A stretch of DNA of 64,000 nt from Tannerellaceae bacterium (GCA_031257015.1 JAIRPK010000015.1:62001-126000); one strand, 5' to 3'. Numbered from the stretch's first letter, positions 18,611 to 27,938 are shown. Notes: generated by a model from the sequence alone, not told the origin. Program-made: numbers and translations.

Positions 18611-18618
18611 TATATTTG
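18611..18618 (+). promoter_or_regulatory. Bacteroidetes -7 element for the AraC-type gene
   Basis: TATATTTG, 50 bp upstream of the ATG at 18668, in the divergent region with the agmatine deiminase gene. Confidence 0.55.
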
Positions 18619-18667
18619 CGATTATATAAGTACAATATAAGTCAAACAAGCTTAACAGATTATCAGG

Positions 18668-19564
18668 ATGAGACGAGTACCTCTTTACAACTATTTCACC
18701 ACGCAACGTGACAACAATTACCCCATCGCCCTTGCAGATCTAAACTATCTACCCTCCCAGATTCCGGCAAGCAAATTCCACTCCCTTGAGCATTACGACA
18801 TATCCTTCATATACGAAGGCCGCGGCGACTTCTCCGTGAACGAGCAAACGCACACTGTCGCTCCCGGCGACATCATCTTCTCGCGTCCCGGCGACATTCG
18901 TGCATGGGATGCCATGAGCCTCACCGGCGGTCGCGCCCTCCTGTTCGACGATGTATCCATCCAAACGCTGTTCAGCGGCAGCAGCCCGATTGAGAGCATG
19001 TCCTGCCTTTCCCCCGCCCGTCAATCGGCCAGACTAAGCCTGACGATAGTGCAATACAGGAACATCCGCGTGCTCCTCTCCGAACTGAAAACCGAGCTGC
19101 TTCTCAAGAAGAAAAACCGCACCCGCATATGCGCCTTCCTGTCCGACATCTTCACGCTTCTGCAAGCCGCATACACCGATGCCATGAAATCACTTCCGGA
19201 CATCGTCATCCCCAGCAACCGCACGCGCCACATCCACGTAAGCGAGTTCTTTCGCCTCGTCAACACGGAGCTGTGCCGCGAACACTCCATACAATATTAT
19301 GCCGGTCGCATGGGCATAACACCCAACTATCTTAACGAAATAATGAAACGCTCAATCGGCATAAACGCCAAGCAATACATACAAAACAGCCTCATCATCG
19401 AAGCCAAGCGTCGCCTGGCACATACCGACCAGCCCATCCTCCTCATCTCGGAAGAACTCAACTTCGACACCCTTGCATATTTCATCCGCTTCTTCCATCG
19501 CCAAACCGAACTCACTCCGCAGCAATACCGGGCTATGCTCCACACATCCCGCTCTGCCGTATAA
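18668..19564 (+). CDS. AraC family transcriptional regulator
   Basis: 298 residues. The N-terminal cupin-like sensing domain (SLEHYDISFIYEGRGDFSV, VAPGDIIFSRPGDI) is followed by a C-terminal AraC-type double helix-turn-helix (about residues 195-295) with YAGRMGITPNYLNEIMKRSIG, IIEAKRRLAHTDQPI and FDTLAYFIRFFHRQTELTPQQYR in part. It binds DNA in response to an unknown small molecule. It lies 105 bp upstream of the ABC operon but has an independent promoter; either the divergent deiminase gene or the ABC genes could be targets. Confidence 0.92.
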   Translation: MRRVPLYNYFTTQRDNNYPIALADLNYLPSQIPASKFHSLEHYDISFIYEGRGDFSVNEQTHTVAPGDIIFSRPGDIRAWDAMSLTGGRALLFDDVSIQTLFSGSSPIESMSCLSPARQSARLSLTIVQYRNIRVLLSELKTELLLKKKNRTRICAFLSDIFTLLQAAYTDAMKSLPDIVIPSNRTRHIHVSEFFRLVNTELCREHSIQYYAGRMGITPNYLNEIMKRSIGINAKQYIQNSLIIEAKRRLAHTDQPILLISEELNFDTLAYFIRFFHRQTELTPQQYRAMLHTSRSAV

Positions 19565-19630
19565 AGCCGTCGGGCAGCCCCTCTGACCGTTAAATATTGT
19601 CAATAATACAGCGTGGTAAAATTAATCCAT

Positions 19631-19638
19631 TACCTTTG
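19631..19638 (+). promoter_or_regulatory. Bacteroidetes -7 element for the ABC/GntR operon
   Basis: TACCTTTG, 30 bp upstream of the ABC ATPase start at 19669. The GntR repressor at the end of the operon is the likely regulator of this site. Confidence 0.6.
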
Positions 19639-19668
19639 CTGTGTTATTAATATCATACACAGTAAATA

Positions 19669-20514
19669 ATGGTCAATCTGAACAACATCAACTTCGCATA
19701 CCGCCGCAACAAGGCCGTGCTATGCAACATCAGCCTTACCCTCTCGCAGGGGACAATCTACGGTCTCCTCGGCAAGAACGGCGAAGGCAAGACGACCCTC
19801 CTCCGCATCCTCTGCGGACTGCTCAAGCCCGTCACAGGCGAGTGCCTCTCCCTCGGCTTCACGCCCTTCGAGCGCCAGGCCGACTTCCTTCAGCAGATAT
19901 TCCTGCTGCCCGAAGAAATCTATCTTCCGGACGTGAAAGCCAGGGACTATTTCGACATGTATCGCCCCTTCTACCCAAGCTTCAGCGACGAGATTCTCCG
20001 CACCTGCATCGAATCGTTCGACGTAGAGACATCCGCCCCGCTCAAGTCCATGTCGCTGGGTCAAAAAAAGAAAGCAGCCATATCCCTTGCCATGGCCGCC
20101 AACACCCCACTCCTGCTCATGGACGAACCGACCAACGGGCTGGACATACCCTCGAAGAGCGCCTTTCGCAACCTCGTCGCCTCGGTCATGACAGACAGCC
20201 GCACTGTTGTAATCTCCACCCATCAGGTGCGCGATCTTGAAAGCCTCATTGATGCAGTTGTCATCCTCGACAACCACGCCCTCATCCTCAACAACCCCCT
20301 GAACGAGATTGGCGACAAGCTCATCTTCCGCCCCGTTGATGAGACGGATGCCCCACTCTATTCCGAGCCGACGCCCCTGGGTACCATGGGCGTGATGGCC
20401 AACACTACCGGCGAGCCAAGCCCCGTTTACCTGGAGCTTTTATTCAACGCCGCCATTCGGTCGAAAGCCCAAATACAAAACATTCTTAACCCGCAAAACA
20501 CCCTGAACAAATGA
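19669..20514 (+). CDS. ABC transporter ATP-binding protein (YtrB-like)
   Basis: 281 residues with one ATPase domain: Walker A LLGKNGEGKTT, a short Q-loop region, signature MSLGQKKKA, Walker B LLLMDEPTNGLD, and switch His ISTHQVRDLE. About 80 extra C-terminal residues follow. The LSLGQ-type signature is typical of exporters that pair with a separate membrane gene and a GntR repressor, as in ytrABCDEF of Bacillus. Substrate unknown. It overlaps the permease gene by 4 bp. C-rich codon use is heavier here than in neighbouring genes. Confidence 0.9.
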   Translation: MVNLNNINFAYRRNKAVLCNISLTLSQGTIYGLLGKNGEGKTTLLRILCGLLKPVTGECLSLGFTPFERQADFLQQIFLLPEEIYLPDVKARDYFDMYRPFYPSFSDEILRTCIESFDVETSAPLKSMSLGQKKKAAISLAMAANTPLLLMDEPTNGLDIPSKSAFRNLVASVMTDSRTVVISTHQVRDLESLIDAVVILDNHALILNNPLNEIGDKLIFRPVDETDAPLYSEPTPLGTMGVMANTTGEPSPVYLELLFNAAIRSKAQIQNILNPQNTLNK

Positions 20515-21278
20515 CAGCAACCAATCAATTCTCCCTCCGCCGCATATCCCTCATCCTCCGCGCCGACTGGCTGGAAAACCGCCGGACATGGCTATATACA
20601 GCCGCTGCACTCCTTATCGGCTGGGTGCTTCTCCAGTGGGGCAGTTTCGGCATATATTCGAGCAGTAAAGTCGACAACCTCTTCGGGCTGTTCGGCCTTA
20701 TCATGCTCATCAACTACTGCCGCCATGTCGGGCGCAAGCTCCATCGCACGAAGGGCAACTTCCTCGCTCTCCCGGCAAGTAACGTTGAGAAATATGCCGC
20801 CATCATCCTCGAAGGCGCCCTGTTCTACCTTGCGCTACTGCTCTTCTACGGCCTTGCCCACCTTATAGTCGGGCTTCTCCTCCAGGCTTGGGTCAGGCCT
20901 CTTCCCACGGTTGTCGGCGGCGCTACATTCGGCTCGGTCGTAACGGCGCTATTCTTCTCAGTCCTCATGCTTCTGTCATACGTGAGCTTCCCCAAGCGCC
21001 CGCTGTTGATCTATGTCGGCGCCATCGGCATATACACTATTATTAATGTGTGTATCATGCTGCATATCGGCTGGGAAAGCTTTAGCATCTCCTTTGTCAC
21101 GATTAACAGCAACCCCACTGGCGTAACCGACAGTCACGACCTTGCCGGCATCAACAGCACGCTCTTCGACGCTGCCAACAGAATCATGGATGCCAGCTTT
21201 GCATACGTCCTTGCCGCCGCCACGCTGGCGCTCATGTACATAATTTATATTAAGGTAAAAGAACTGGAGCACCGATGA
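20511..21278 (+). CDS. ABC transporter membrane protein
   Basis: 255 residues with about six hydrophobic segments (for example AALLIGWVLLQWGSFGIY, LFGLFGLIMLI, LEGALFYLALLLFYGLAHLI, VVTALFFSVLMLLSYV, LLIYVGAIGIYTIINVCIM and a C-terminal AAATLALMYIIYIKV). This is the layout of an ABC-2 type permease. The N-terminus lacks a signal peptide and carries an Arg-rich cytoplasmic tail. It overlaps the ATPase gene upstream and the regulator downstream by 4 bp each, so the three are translationally coupled. The substrate is unknown. Confidence 0.85.
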   Translation: MTATNQFSLRRISLILRADWLENRRTWLYTAAALLIGWVLLQWGSFGIYSSSKVDNLFGLFGLIMLINYCRHVGRKLHRTKGNFLALPASNVEKYAAIILEGALFYLALLLFYGLAHLIVGLLLQAWVRPLPTVVGGATFGSVVTALFFSVLMLLSYVSFPKRPLLIYVGAIGIYTIINVCIMLHIGWESFSISFVTINSNPTGVTDSHDLAGINSTLFDAANRIMDASFAYVLAAATLALMYIIYIKVKELEHR

Positions 21279-21661
21279 AAGAGAGCCACTCCATCTTCGC
21301 CCAGATAGCTGACCGCATATCTGACCGTATCCTCGCCGGCGAATACCGTCCTGACGAGCTTGTGCCCTCCGTTCGCACGCTCGCCGTCGAGATGAACGTC
21401 AACCCCACCACGGCCATGCGTGCCATCGAACGCCTCCAGCAGTTCGGAGTCCTTTACAGCCGCAGGGGCGTCGGCTGCCTGGTCGCTCACGATGCCCCCG
21501 CCCTGATAAGCGAGATGCGCCGCCACAGGTTTGCAAGCACTACCCTCCCGGCCGTCTTCAGCGAGATGCTCCGGCTGGGCATATCGCTCGATGCCTTAGT
21601 CCAGGCCTATAATGAATACATGTCCAACCATTCAAAAAACGCACAAGATGAAACGCAGTAA
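21275..21661 (+). CDS. GntR family (YtrA-type) transcriptional regulator
   Basis: 128 residues. An N-terminal winged helix (ISDRILAGEYRPDELVPSVRTLA, VNPTTAMRAIERLQQFGVLYSRRG) is followed by a short C-terminal helical tail of about 50 residues, without a large effector domain. This is the YtrA subfamily, which usually represses its own ABC operon. The gene is third in the operon and starts inside the permease stop (ATGA). The target is probably the promoter at 19631. Confidence 0.92.
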   Translation: MKESHSIFAQIADRISDRILAGEYRPDELVPSVRTLAVEMNVNPTTAMRAIERLQQFGVLYSRRGVGCLVAHDAPALISEMRRHRFASTTLPAVFSEMLRLGISLDALVQAYNEYMSNHSKNAQDETQ

Positions 21662-21740
21662 CCGCCTGCTCGTCATCCTCCTGCTGGCCCTGTTCGCCTA
21701 TCCCTACCTGGCGCTGCTCATTGGCCGGCTGGTTGGGTGA
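21648..21740 (+). CDS. 30-residue single-pass membrane peptide
   Basis: The ATG lies inside the last codons of the GntR gene (14-bp overlap, different frame). It encodes MKRSNRLLVILLLALFAYP then YLALLIGRLVG, ending at a TGA at 21738-21740. A positive N-terminus (KRSNR) precedes an uninterrupted hydrophobic stretch of about 22 residues. The coupled position at the end of an ABC operon, and the terminator 77 bp downstream, support a real small protein that could modulate the transporter. Its shortness makes this an inference. Confidence 0.5.
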   Translation: MKRSNRLLVILLLALFAYPYLALLIGRLVG

Positions 21741-21816
21741 GGAGTTCACAGTTTTTCAGTGAACAGAGCATAGATCATATATTATAACCCCGGTTTGTCA
21801 ATCAGTTTTCAGATTT

Positions 21817-21860
21817 AAGTCCGGGCAGCAGGTGATTAGCCGACTGCCCGGACTTTTTTT
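21817..21860 (+). terminator. Intrinsic terminator of the ABC/GntR operon
   Basis: A perfect 12-bp stem AAGTCCGGGCAG / CTGCCCGGACTT (21817-21828 and 21844-21855) with a 15-base loop, running into a T-run that reaches 21860. Confidence 0.9.
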
Positions 21861-21896
21861 AGCCTTCCGTCCGGCCTGCAAGCCTTTGGCAGGGCG

Positions 21897-23024
21897 TTAT
21901 AAACCCGGAATGATGCTCCATGAATCCATCCATTCTATGACCGGCTGACGGCCTTCAAAGCGTATCGGCAGCCATATGTACCGCCCGTCGATGGGATTCT
22001 CCGGCGTCCACCTGTCGCCCATGTAGATGAATTGCGGCTGTCGCCCCGGAAGCGGCAGTACGAAAGTGCTCTGCGAGCGCAGGGAGACCTCGGATTCGTC
22101 GCCGCGGAAAGGGTTCTCCAGTTCAGTCCAGGGGCCGGTGACAGCCGGCGCAACGGCCGATCTTCCTGCATTAGGCTCCCATCCCGTGCACCCGGACATG
22201 ATCAAATAATACATGCCATCATGCTTGAACATTGCCGGCGCTTCCATGAATCTGCCGGCAAAGAAGCGGTAATAGACCCCGGTATGCGACAGGAAGTCAT
22301 CCGACAGCAGTGCAATCTGCAACGTGGAGTTCTCCTCCGAAGCATAAATATGATAAGCCTTGCCATCGTCATCCACGAATATGGTCATGTCCCGCGCCAT
22401 TTGTCCTCCGGCGAAGTCCCGTGCAACGATCTTCAGCGAGTCCGGCGAATCCGGCAGCGAGCCTCCGCTGTAGACGCTCCCGTTGTCCGTTGCTCCATCC
22501 GTTTTCAGCTCGTCCGGATAGTTCGCAGGCCATTGCCCTGCATTAGGTCTGACGGACGATATGAAGCTAAACTGCCCGTCAGGCGCATCGCTCGTTGCCA
22601 CTGCGGTTCTGGCCCCGCGATAGCCCATGCCCTTTGGTTCAAGATGGAACCACATTACGAACTTTCCCGTCAGTTTGTTGAAGACGACCTTGGGCCGTTC
22701 GAGTATGGCTCCCTTCTCGATTTCGCTCCCTGAGCCTTCCGGCATGACGCTCAGCACGACGCCCCGGTCAGTCCACGAATGAAGGTCAGTCGATGAATAG
22801 CATCTGAAGCCTACCTGCGCCTGATTCCCTTCCGGTCCTTCGACCTTATGCTCCCCGTACCAGTAATAAACTCCTTCATGAAGAAGCATTCCTCCCCCAT
22901 GCGCATTGATGTGCACTCCATTATTGTCTGGCCACGGTTCCCCCGGCGTGAATATCTTCGGTTTGGAACATGCAGTGACGGCCAGTCCAATCAGTAAACA
23001 AGTTAAAAGATGATTTTTTTTCAT
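21897..23024 (-). CDS. Secreted GH43-like glycosidase lipoprotein
   Basis: The start at 23024 gives the lipoprotein signal MKKNHLLTCLLIGLAVTAC; 375 residues. A five-bladed beta-propeller of GH43/GH117 type is indicated by NAHGGGMLLHEGVYYWYGEHK (read around position 45), CYSSTDLHSW, ILERPKVVFN, FVDDDGKAYHIYASEE and RFMEAPAMFKHDGMYYL, which supplies the Glu typical of the catalytic acid. Such enzymes cut arabinosides, xylosides or beta-galactosides; the bond cannot be assigned. It is surface or periplasm anchored. It is divergent from the GH78 gene, which suggests shared use on a plant polysaccharide such as pectin side chains. Confidence 0.85.
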   Translation of the reverse strand: MKKNHLLTCLLIGLAVTACSKPKIFTPGEPWPDNNGVHINAHGGGMLLHEGVYYWYGEHKVEGPEGNQAQVGFRCYSSTDLHSWTDRGVVLSVMPEGSGSEIEKGAILERPKVVFNKLTGKFVMWFHLEPKGMGYRGARTAVATSDAPDGQFSFISSVRPNAGQWPANYPDELKTDGATDNGSVYSGGSLPDSPDSLKIVARDFAGGQMARDMTIFVDDDGKAYHIYASEENSTLQIALLSDDFLSHTGVYYRFFAGRFMEAPAMFKHDGMYYLIMSGCTGWEPNAGRSAVAPAVTGPWTELENPFRGDESEVSLRSQSTFVLPLPGRQPQFIYMGDRWTPENPIDGRYIWLPIRFEGRQPVIEWMDSWSIIPGL

Positions 23025-23048
23025 TTGAACATATAATTGATTTACCGC

Positions 23049-23056
23049 CAAAGATA
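23049..23056 (-). promoter_or_regulatory. Bacteroidetes -7 element for the GH43-like gene
   Basis: The minus strand reads TATCTTTG, 25 bp before the start at 23024. Confidence 0.6.
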
Positions 23057-23118
23057 CATTTTGTCGCCGGCTTTGCATACAGCCGTCAGTCGTCCATTCC
23101 GCCAATCAGTCTGATGTT

Positions 23119-23207
23119 CGCCAACCGGCGAGTTGGCGGTGCGCAAACTCATGAGTTGGCGATACGCAAACCCATGAGTTGGCGGTGCGCCAACTGGCGG
23201 GTTGGCG
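23119..23207. repeat. Four palindromes spaced exactly 23 bp in the divergent GH43/GH78 promoter region
   Basis: Imperfect palindromes centred at about 23128.5, 23151.5, 23174.5 and 23197.5: CGCCAAC-N6-GTTGGCG, AACTCATGAGTT, AACCCATGAGTT and CGCCAAC-N6-GTTGGCG. Outer and inner pairs are alike, so the array is itself roughly symmetric. It lies between the two facing -7 elements, so the units could be operator sites for a regulator, or a short member of the phased-palindrome class seen elsewhere in the window. Confidence 0.75.
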
Positions 23208-23309
23208 GTCTGTTCGATGGTCATGTAAATAGGTAACGACTGTTCGGAGGGAATGCCGTCGAGCGGTTGTGTGAAATTTGGCAACATGTTTGGATGTTCG
23301 GATATTTTT

Positions 23310-23317
23310 TATCTTTG
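23310..23317 (+). promoter_or_regulatory. Bacteroidetes -7 element for the GH78 gene
   Basis: TATCTTTG, 45 bp before the ATG at 23363, with a TTTGG at 23289 in the position expected of the -33 element. Confidence 0.65.
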
Positions 23318-23362
23318 CGGGCAAGTTAGATATTGAAGTATTACCTGCTAATTATTATTAAT

Positions 23363-26119
23363 ATGAAAAAGCTATTCCTGACAAGTATAGTATTATTATT
23401 GGCCCTGTCGGCCTGTTCCGACAGAGTAAGTATAAACGTTGGCTACCTTCGTTGCGAAGGCCTCGAAACCCCATTGGGCATTGACAGTCCCCCTCATTTG
23501 AGCTGGATTGTGACGAGCAGTGAGCGCGGCGTTGTCCAGACGGGATACCGTATTATTGTCTCCTCGTCAGCGGCTCTGCTTCAGGCCGGAGAAGGGGATT
23601 TGTGGGATACTGGCGATGTTCAGTCCGATGCTTCTGTAAACATCCCCTACGGCGGCAAGTTTGCCGGTCGCACTACATATTACTGGAAGGTACGCACGAG
23701 TACGAACAAGGGCCAGAGCCGCTGGAGCGCTGCCTCGTTCTGGACCAGTGGACTGCCCGTCGAGACGGACTGGAAAGCCCGTTGGATAGGGTTGGAGAAG
23801 GGCTTTCCCGGCGATGTGCTGACAGGCAAGACGCGGCTGTCAGCCCGCTACCTGCGCAGGGATTTCGTGGTTGAAGACAAGCCTGTGGAAAGCGCCATGC
23901 TGTATATAAGTGGCCTTGGCCTGTACGAGGTTAGCATTAACGGTGAGAAGCTCGGCTGGCAGTTGATGTCGCCGACGCCGACGGATTATACCAAGGTTGT
24001 GAAGTACAATGTTTTCGACGTGAGTAACAACATTAGCGGTGATGCGAATACGATAGGCGTGACGCTCGGTAATGGTCGTTACTTCTCGATGCGCAGGGGG
24101 CCTGGCGATTACGGTATTCCCGAAATTCGCCACTTTGGTTATCCCTGCCTGATTGCCCAGCTTGAGATTCGGTATGCTGACGGTAGCGAGCAGACTGTTG
24201 TCAGTGATGCCGGCTGGAAGATAACCGCGAATGGGCCTATTCGTGCCAACAGTGAGTTCGACGGTGAGGAGTATGATGCCCGGCTGGAGATGCCTGGCTG
24301 GGACGTTCCCGGATATGATGATGGCGGTTGGGAGATGGCCGAGTTGGTACCGCCTCCCGGAGGCAGGCTGGAGGGTCAGGTGAACCGTAACATGACGTCG
24401 ATGGAGACGTTGCTGCCAGTTTCGATAACCGAGTATCGCCCCAACGTATATATAATGGATATGGGTCAGAACATGGTAGGGCGGATAGCGATGACGGTCA
24501 GCGGCGAGCGCGGTCGGCAGGTGACTCTTCGCTTTGCCGAAAGCCTTAATGCCGACGGCAGCCTGTACATGGACAACATCCGTGGCGCCCTGGTGACAGA
24601 CCGCTATACTCTCAAGGGTGATGAGGTTGAAGAGTGGGAGCCATCGTTCACATACCATGGTTTTCGGTATGTTGAGATTACCAATTATCCCGGCGAGCCA
24701 CAGGTGAATGCCTTCACTGGCAATGTTATATATGATGAGATGGAGATGACCGGCGAGTTCGAGACCTCCAGTTCGCTTATCAACCGCATATACAGTAATG
24801 CCTGCTGGGGCATCCGGGGCAATTATCGTGGAATGCCTACCGATTGTCCGCAGCGTGACGAGCGCATGGGCTGGCTTGGCGACCGTGCGACAGGTTCCCA
24901 TGGCGAAAGCTATATATTCAATAACTATAACCTGTATGCCAAATGGCTTGACGATATTGAGCAGTCCCAGCGCCCGAACGGCAGCCTCCCTGATGTTGCT
25001 CCGAATTACTGGAGCATGTACAGTGATAACATGACCTGGCCCGGCGCATATGTTATTATAGCTAACATGCTGTATGAGCAGTACGGCAGTGTCGCTCCAA
25101 TCATCGCTCACTACCCGTCGATGAAGAAATGGCTTGAATATATGCGCGACCGTTACATGGTTGACGGCATATTGACTAAAGACACGTATGGCGACTGGTG
25201 TATGCCCCCTGAGCGCCCTGAGTTGATACACTCTCAAGACCCTGCCCGCAAGACGGAGGGCGCCTTGTTGAGCACTGCATTTTATTACCGTATACTGACC
25301 TTGATGGAGCGCTTCGCCCGCTTGCAGGACAAGGCTGGTGATGCTGAAGCCTTTGCCGTTGAGGCGGCTATGGTGAAGACGGCCTTTAACGCGCGTTACC
25401 TCAATGCTGACGGTACATATTCAAACAATACCGTAACTGCGAACCTCCTTCCCCTCTGCTTTGGAATGGTTCCCCCGGACAGCCAGTCAACCGTCTTCAA
25501 CAGTATAGCAAGCAAGACGGCAACCGAGTTTGACAACCATGTAAGCACAGGCCTTATAGGCATCCAGTGGTTGATGCGTGGGCTGACTATGTATGGTCGT
25601 CCCGACATGGCTTACCGGATTGTGACAAACCGCAGCTACCCCAGTTGGGGCTACATGATAGAGCGTGGAGCAACGACGATATGGGAGCTGTGGAACGGCG
25701 ATACAGCTGACCCGTCGATGAACTCCGGCAACCACGTCATGCTGCTTGGCGACCTGGTGATATGGTTCTACGAACACCTTGCAGGTATACGCAATCATCC
25801 CGGCAGCAGCGGCTTCAACCGCATAGAGATGAAGCCCTGCATCATGCCCGAACTGGACTATGTTAAAGCCAGCTATAACTCTGTTCACGGCCTCATCTGC
25901 AGCCACTGGTTAAAGACATCCGGCGGACTGCGCTGGGACATAAACATCCCCTGCAACACAACGGCGACGGTTCATATTCCTGCCGCCGGTCGCGAAAGCA
26001 TCTGCATGTCCGACGGTTCTCCCCTCCCCGTTGAAGCCCGCTTTATAGAGGAAAAGGACGGTTACGTTATCTATGAGATAGGCTCCGGGCAATACGACCT
26101 GATGATTAATACCAGATAG
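23363..26119 (+). CDS. Alpha-L-rhamnosidase, GH78, lipoprotein
   Basis: The ATG at 23363 gives the lipoprotein signal MKKLFLTSIVLLLALSAC; 918 residues, full length for the family. N-terminal fibronectin-like and carbohydrate-binding domains (RCEGLETPLGIDSPPHLSW, YTKVVKYNVFDVS) precede the (alpha/alpha)6 catalytic barrel. DCPQRDERMGWLGD holds the catalytic acidic residues of GH78, and WGYMIERGATTIWELWNG is the second conserved catalytic-domain motif. It releases alpha-linked L-rhamnose from plant polysaccharides or glycosides, which the rhaB-I-T-D operon 3 kb away can import and degrade. Confidence 0.95.
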   Translation: MKKLFLTSIVLLLALSACSDRVSINVGYLRCEGLETPLGIDSPPHLSWIVTSSERGVVQTGYRIIVSSSAALLQAGEGDLWDTGDVQSDASVNIPYGGKFAGRTTYYWKVRTSTNKGQSRWSAASFWTSGLPVETDWKARWIGLEKGFPGDVLTGKTRLSARYLRRDFVVEDKPVESAMLYISGLGLYEVSINGEKLGWQLMSPTPTDYTKVVKYNVFDVSNNISGDANTIGVTLGNGRYFSMRRGPGDYGIPEIRHFGYPCLIAQLEIRYADGSEQTVVSDAGWKITANGPIRANSEFDGEEYDARLEMPGWDVPGYDDGGWEMAELVPPPGGRLEGQVNRNMTSMETLLPVSITEYRPNVYIMDMGQNMVGRIAMTVSGERGRQVTLRFAESLNADGSLYMDNIRGALVTDRYTLKGDEVEEWEPSFTYHGFRYVEITNYPGEPQVNAFTGNVIYDEMEMTGEFETSSSLINRIYSNACWGIRGNYRGMPTDCPQRDERMGWLGDRATGSHGESYIFNNYNLYAKWLDDIEQSQRPNGSLPDVAPNYWSMYSDNMTWPGAYVIIANMLYEQYGSVAPIIAHYPSMKKWLEYMRDRYMVDGILTKDTYGDWCMPPERPELIHSQDPARKTEGALLSTAFYYRILTLMERFARLQDKAGDAEAFAVEAAMVKTAFNARYLNADGTYSNNTVTANLLPLCFGMVPPDSQSTVFNSIASKTATEFDNHVSTGLIGIQWLMRGLTMYGRPDMAYRIVTNRSYPSWGYMIERGATTIWELWNGDTADPSMNSGNHVMLLGDLVIWFYEHLAGIRNHPGSSGFNRIEMKPCIMPELDYVKASYNSVHGLICSHWLKTSGGLRWDINIPCNTTATVHIPAAGRESICMSDGSPLPVEARFIEEKDGYVIYEIGSGQYDLMINTR

Positions 26120-26297
26120 TTGATATTTTTCGGGCTGTCCGGTCGGTATATAGCCTGCCGGCAGTCCGTTAAGGGGCGTTCATCCGGTTCCGTATTTTCA
26201 TATACATATATATATGTATGTGGATGGATGAAATTCAAGCGATATGCAGTCATAAAGACGCATTATTATAAATAGCATACCTGTATAAAAGATTAAC

Positions 26298-27860
26298 ATG
26301 AACAAGAGATTATTTTTATTCCTCGCCTGCACGTTATGCACGGCGATACCCGTCCTTGCCCAGACGAAGCAGCCGGACGAGCTTGCCTACAAAATCAAGA
26401 GTGAAGCTTTCTCCAATTCGCAAGTCGAGGACATGGCGCAGTGGTTTACCGACTATCTCGGCCCTCGTTTGGCAGCTTCACCCAACGGACTGAAAGCCGA
26501 AGTGCTGGCCATGGACAAGCTGACCTCCTACGGTTTAAGCGGTTCAAGAGTTGAATATGCAGCCCCTTTCCCCAAGGGCGGTTGGGAGAACGAGCATAAC
26601 TACGTCGCCATGACCTCTCCCTACTATTGCAGCTTCTCGGCCACACCCAGAGCATGGTCAGGCAGTACGGCAGGTCTTGTCAGTGCAGACGTTGTGTATC
26701 TTAATGTCGAGAAGGCCGAGGATTTGGAGCAATATCGCGGCAAGCTGTCCGGCAAGATTGTCCTTATGCCGCCCGTTGTTCCATACGAGATGAGTTTTGA
26801 GCCGTTAGCCAGTCGCATCAGCAAAGACCGCCTTGCAGAGCTGTCTCAAGACCCGCGTCCCCAAGGTTCCACCCGTTATATGCGCTACTTCAGGATGAAC
26901 GATCTTACCCCCCAGTTGCAGGCCAGCATCACCCAGCTTATTGCAGAAGAAAAGCCCGTCGCCATACTGCGCGGCAGCGGTACATTCAACATACCCATGT
27001 CCAACGGTATGCAATACACAGCCGGCGACGCTCATCCATTACCGGAGATTAATCTCCCCACAGAAGACCATGGCCGCATGGCCCGTCTTATTGCCAAAAA
27101 CATCCCTGTGACAATGGAGATAGACGTCCGCAACAGCTTCCACCCTGCCGACACATTAATAAATAATGTAATAGCGGAGATTCCCGGCGTCCACCCACGT
27201 CTAAAGAACGAGATCGTGCTCATCGGCGCCCACTTCGACTCATGGCATGGAGGCACTGGAGCTGCCGACAATGCTTCCGGCTGCATAGTCATGCTCGAAG
27301 CCATGCGCATACTGAAAGCTATCGGCATTTCCCCTTCTCGCACCATACGCATAGCCCTGTGGGGAGGCGAGGAGCAAGGCCTGTACGGTTCCAGAGGATA
27401 CGCAAGTAACAATCTTTACGACAGAGAGAAGAAAACCAGGCATCCTGGTTATGATAACTTCGTTCTATACCTTAATATGGATAATGGCTCCGGCCGCTTT
27501 CGCGGAATATACCTGGAGGAGAACGACATGGCCATCCCATTCTTTAAGACATGGATGTCTCCACTTGAAAGCCTTGGTTTTACAACCCTCAGTCTCCGTC
27601 GCACAGGCAGTACAGACCATGTAGCCTTCAGTACGCTCGGCCTTCCCGCCTTCCAGTTTATCCAGGATCCCCTTGAATACGGACGCACCTACCATACGCT
27701 CATGGACACATACGAACGCCTCTCATTGGACGACCTGCGCATAAACGCAGCCATCGTCGCATGGTTCGCGCTAAACGCCGCCCAGGACAACGCCCGCATC
27801 CCCTCCAAACCCGGTGTCCTGGAGAAACTGCAAGCCGCGACTAATGAAATTAGATGGTAA
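26298..27860 (+). CDS. Secreted M28 family zinc aminopeptidase
   Basis: 520 residues with signal peptide MNKRLFLFLACTLCTAIPVLA. A protease-associated (PA) domain around residues 120-250 precedes the M28 catalytic domain. Co-catalytic zinc ligands are visible in order: His of GAHFDSW, Asp of GAADNASG, Glu pair of WGGEEQG, Asp of LNMDNGS, and His of GSTDHVAF. It removes N-terminal residues from peptides in the periplasm or outside. It lies 180 bp after the rhamnosidase gene; no promoter was recognised with certainty. Confidence 0.9.
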   Translation: MNKRLFLFLACTLCTAIPVLAQTKQPDELAYKIKSEAFSNSQVEDMAQWFTDYLGPRLAASPNGLKAEVLAMDKLTSYGLSGSRVEYAAPFPKGGWENEHNYVAMTSPYYCSFSATPRAWSGSTAGLVSADVVYLNVEKAEDLEQYRGKLSGKIVLMPPVVPYEMSFEPLASRISKDRLAELSQDPRPQGSTRYMRYFRMNDLTPQLQASITQLIAEEKPVAILRGSGTFNIPMSNGMQYTAGDAHPLPEINLPTEDHGRMARLIAKNIPVTMEIDVRNSFHPADTLINNVIAEIPGVHPRLKNEIVLIGAHFDSWHGGTGAADNASGCIVMLEAMRILKAIGISPSRTIRIALWGGEEQGLYGSRGYASNNLYDREKKTRHPGYDNFVLYLNMDNGSGRFRGIYLEENDMAIPFFKTWMSPLESLGFTTLSLRRTGSTDHVAFSTLGLPAFQFIQDPLEYGRTYHTLMDTYERLSLDDLRINAAIVAWFALNAAQDNARIPSKPGVLEKLQAATNEIRW

Positions 27861-27938
27861 AGACATCAATAGTCATCAAAAAAGGGTAAGCCCTCAAGCC
27901 CACCCACATTCGCTCCAAACAACCATCCTGGCATTTTT

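Noticed and set aside
22032..22733. 233-residue frame antisense to the GH43-like gene
   Set aside because: It lies entirely within a well supported gene on the other strand and has no family features.
23840..25237. 465-residue frame antisense to the rhamnosidase gene
   Set aside because: It is a shadow of the GH78 coding sequence; codon bias leaves the opposite strand open.
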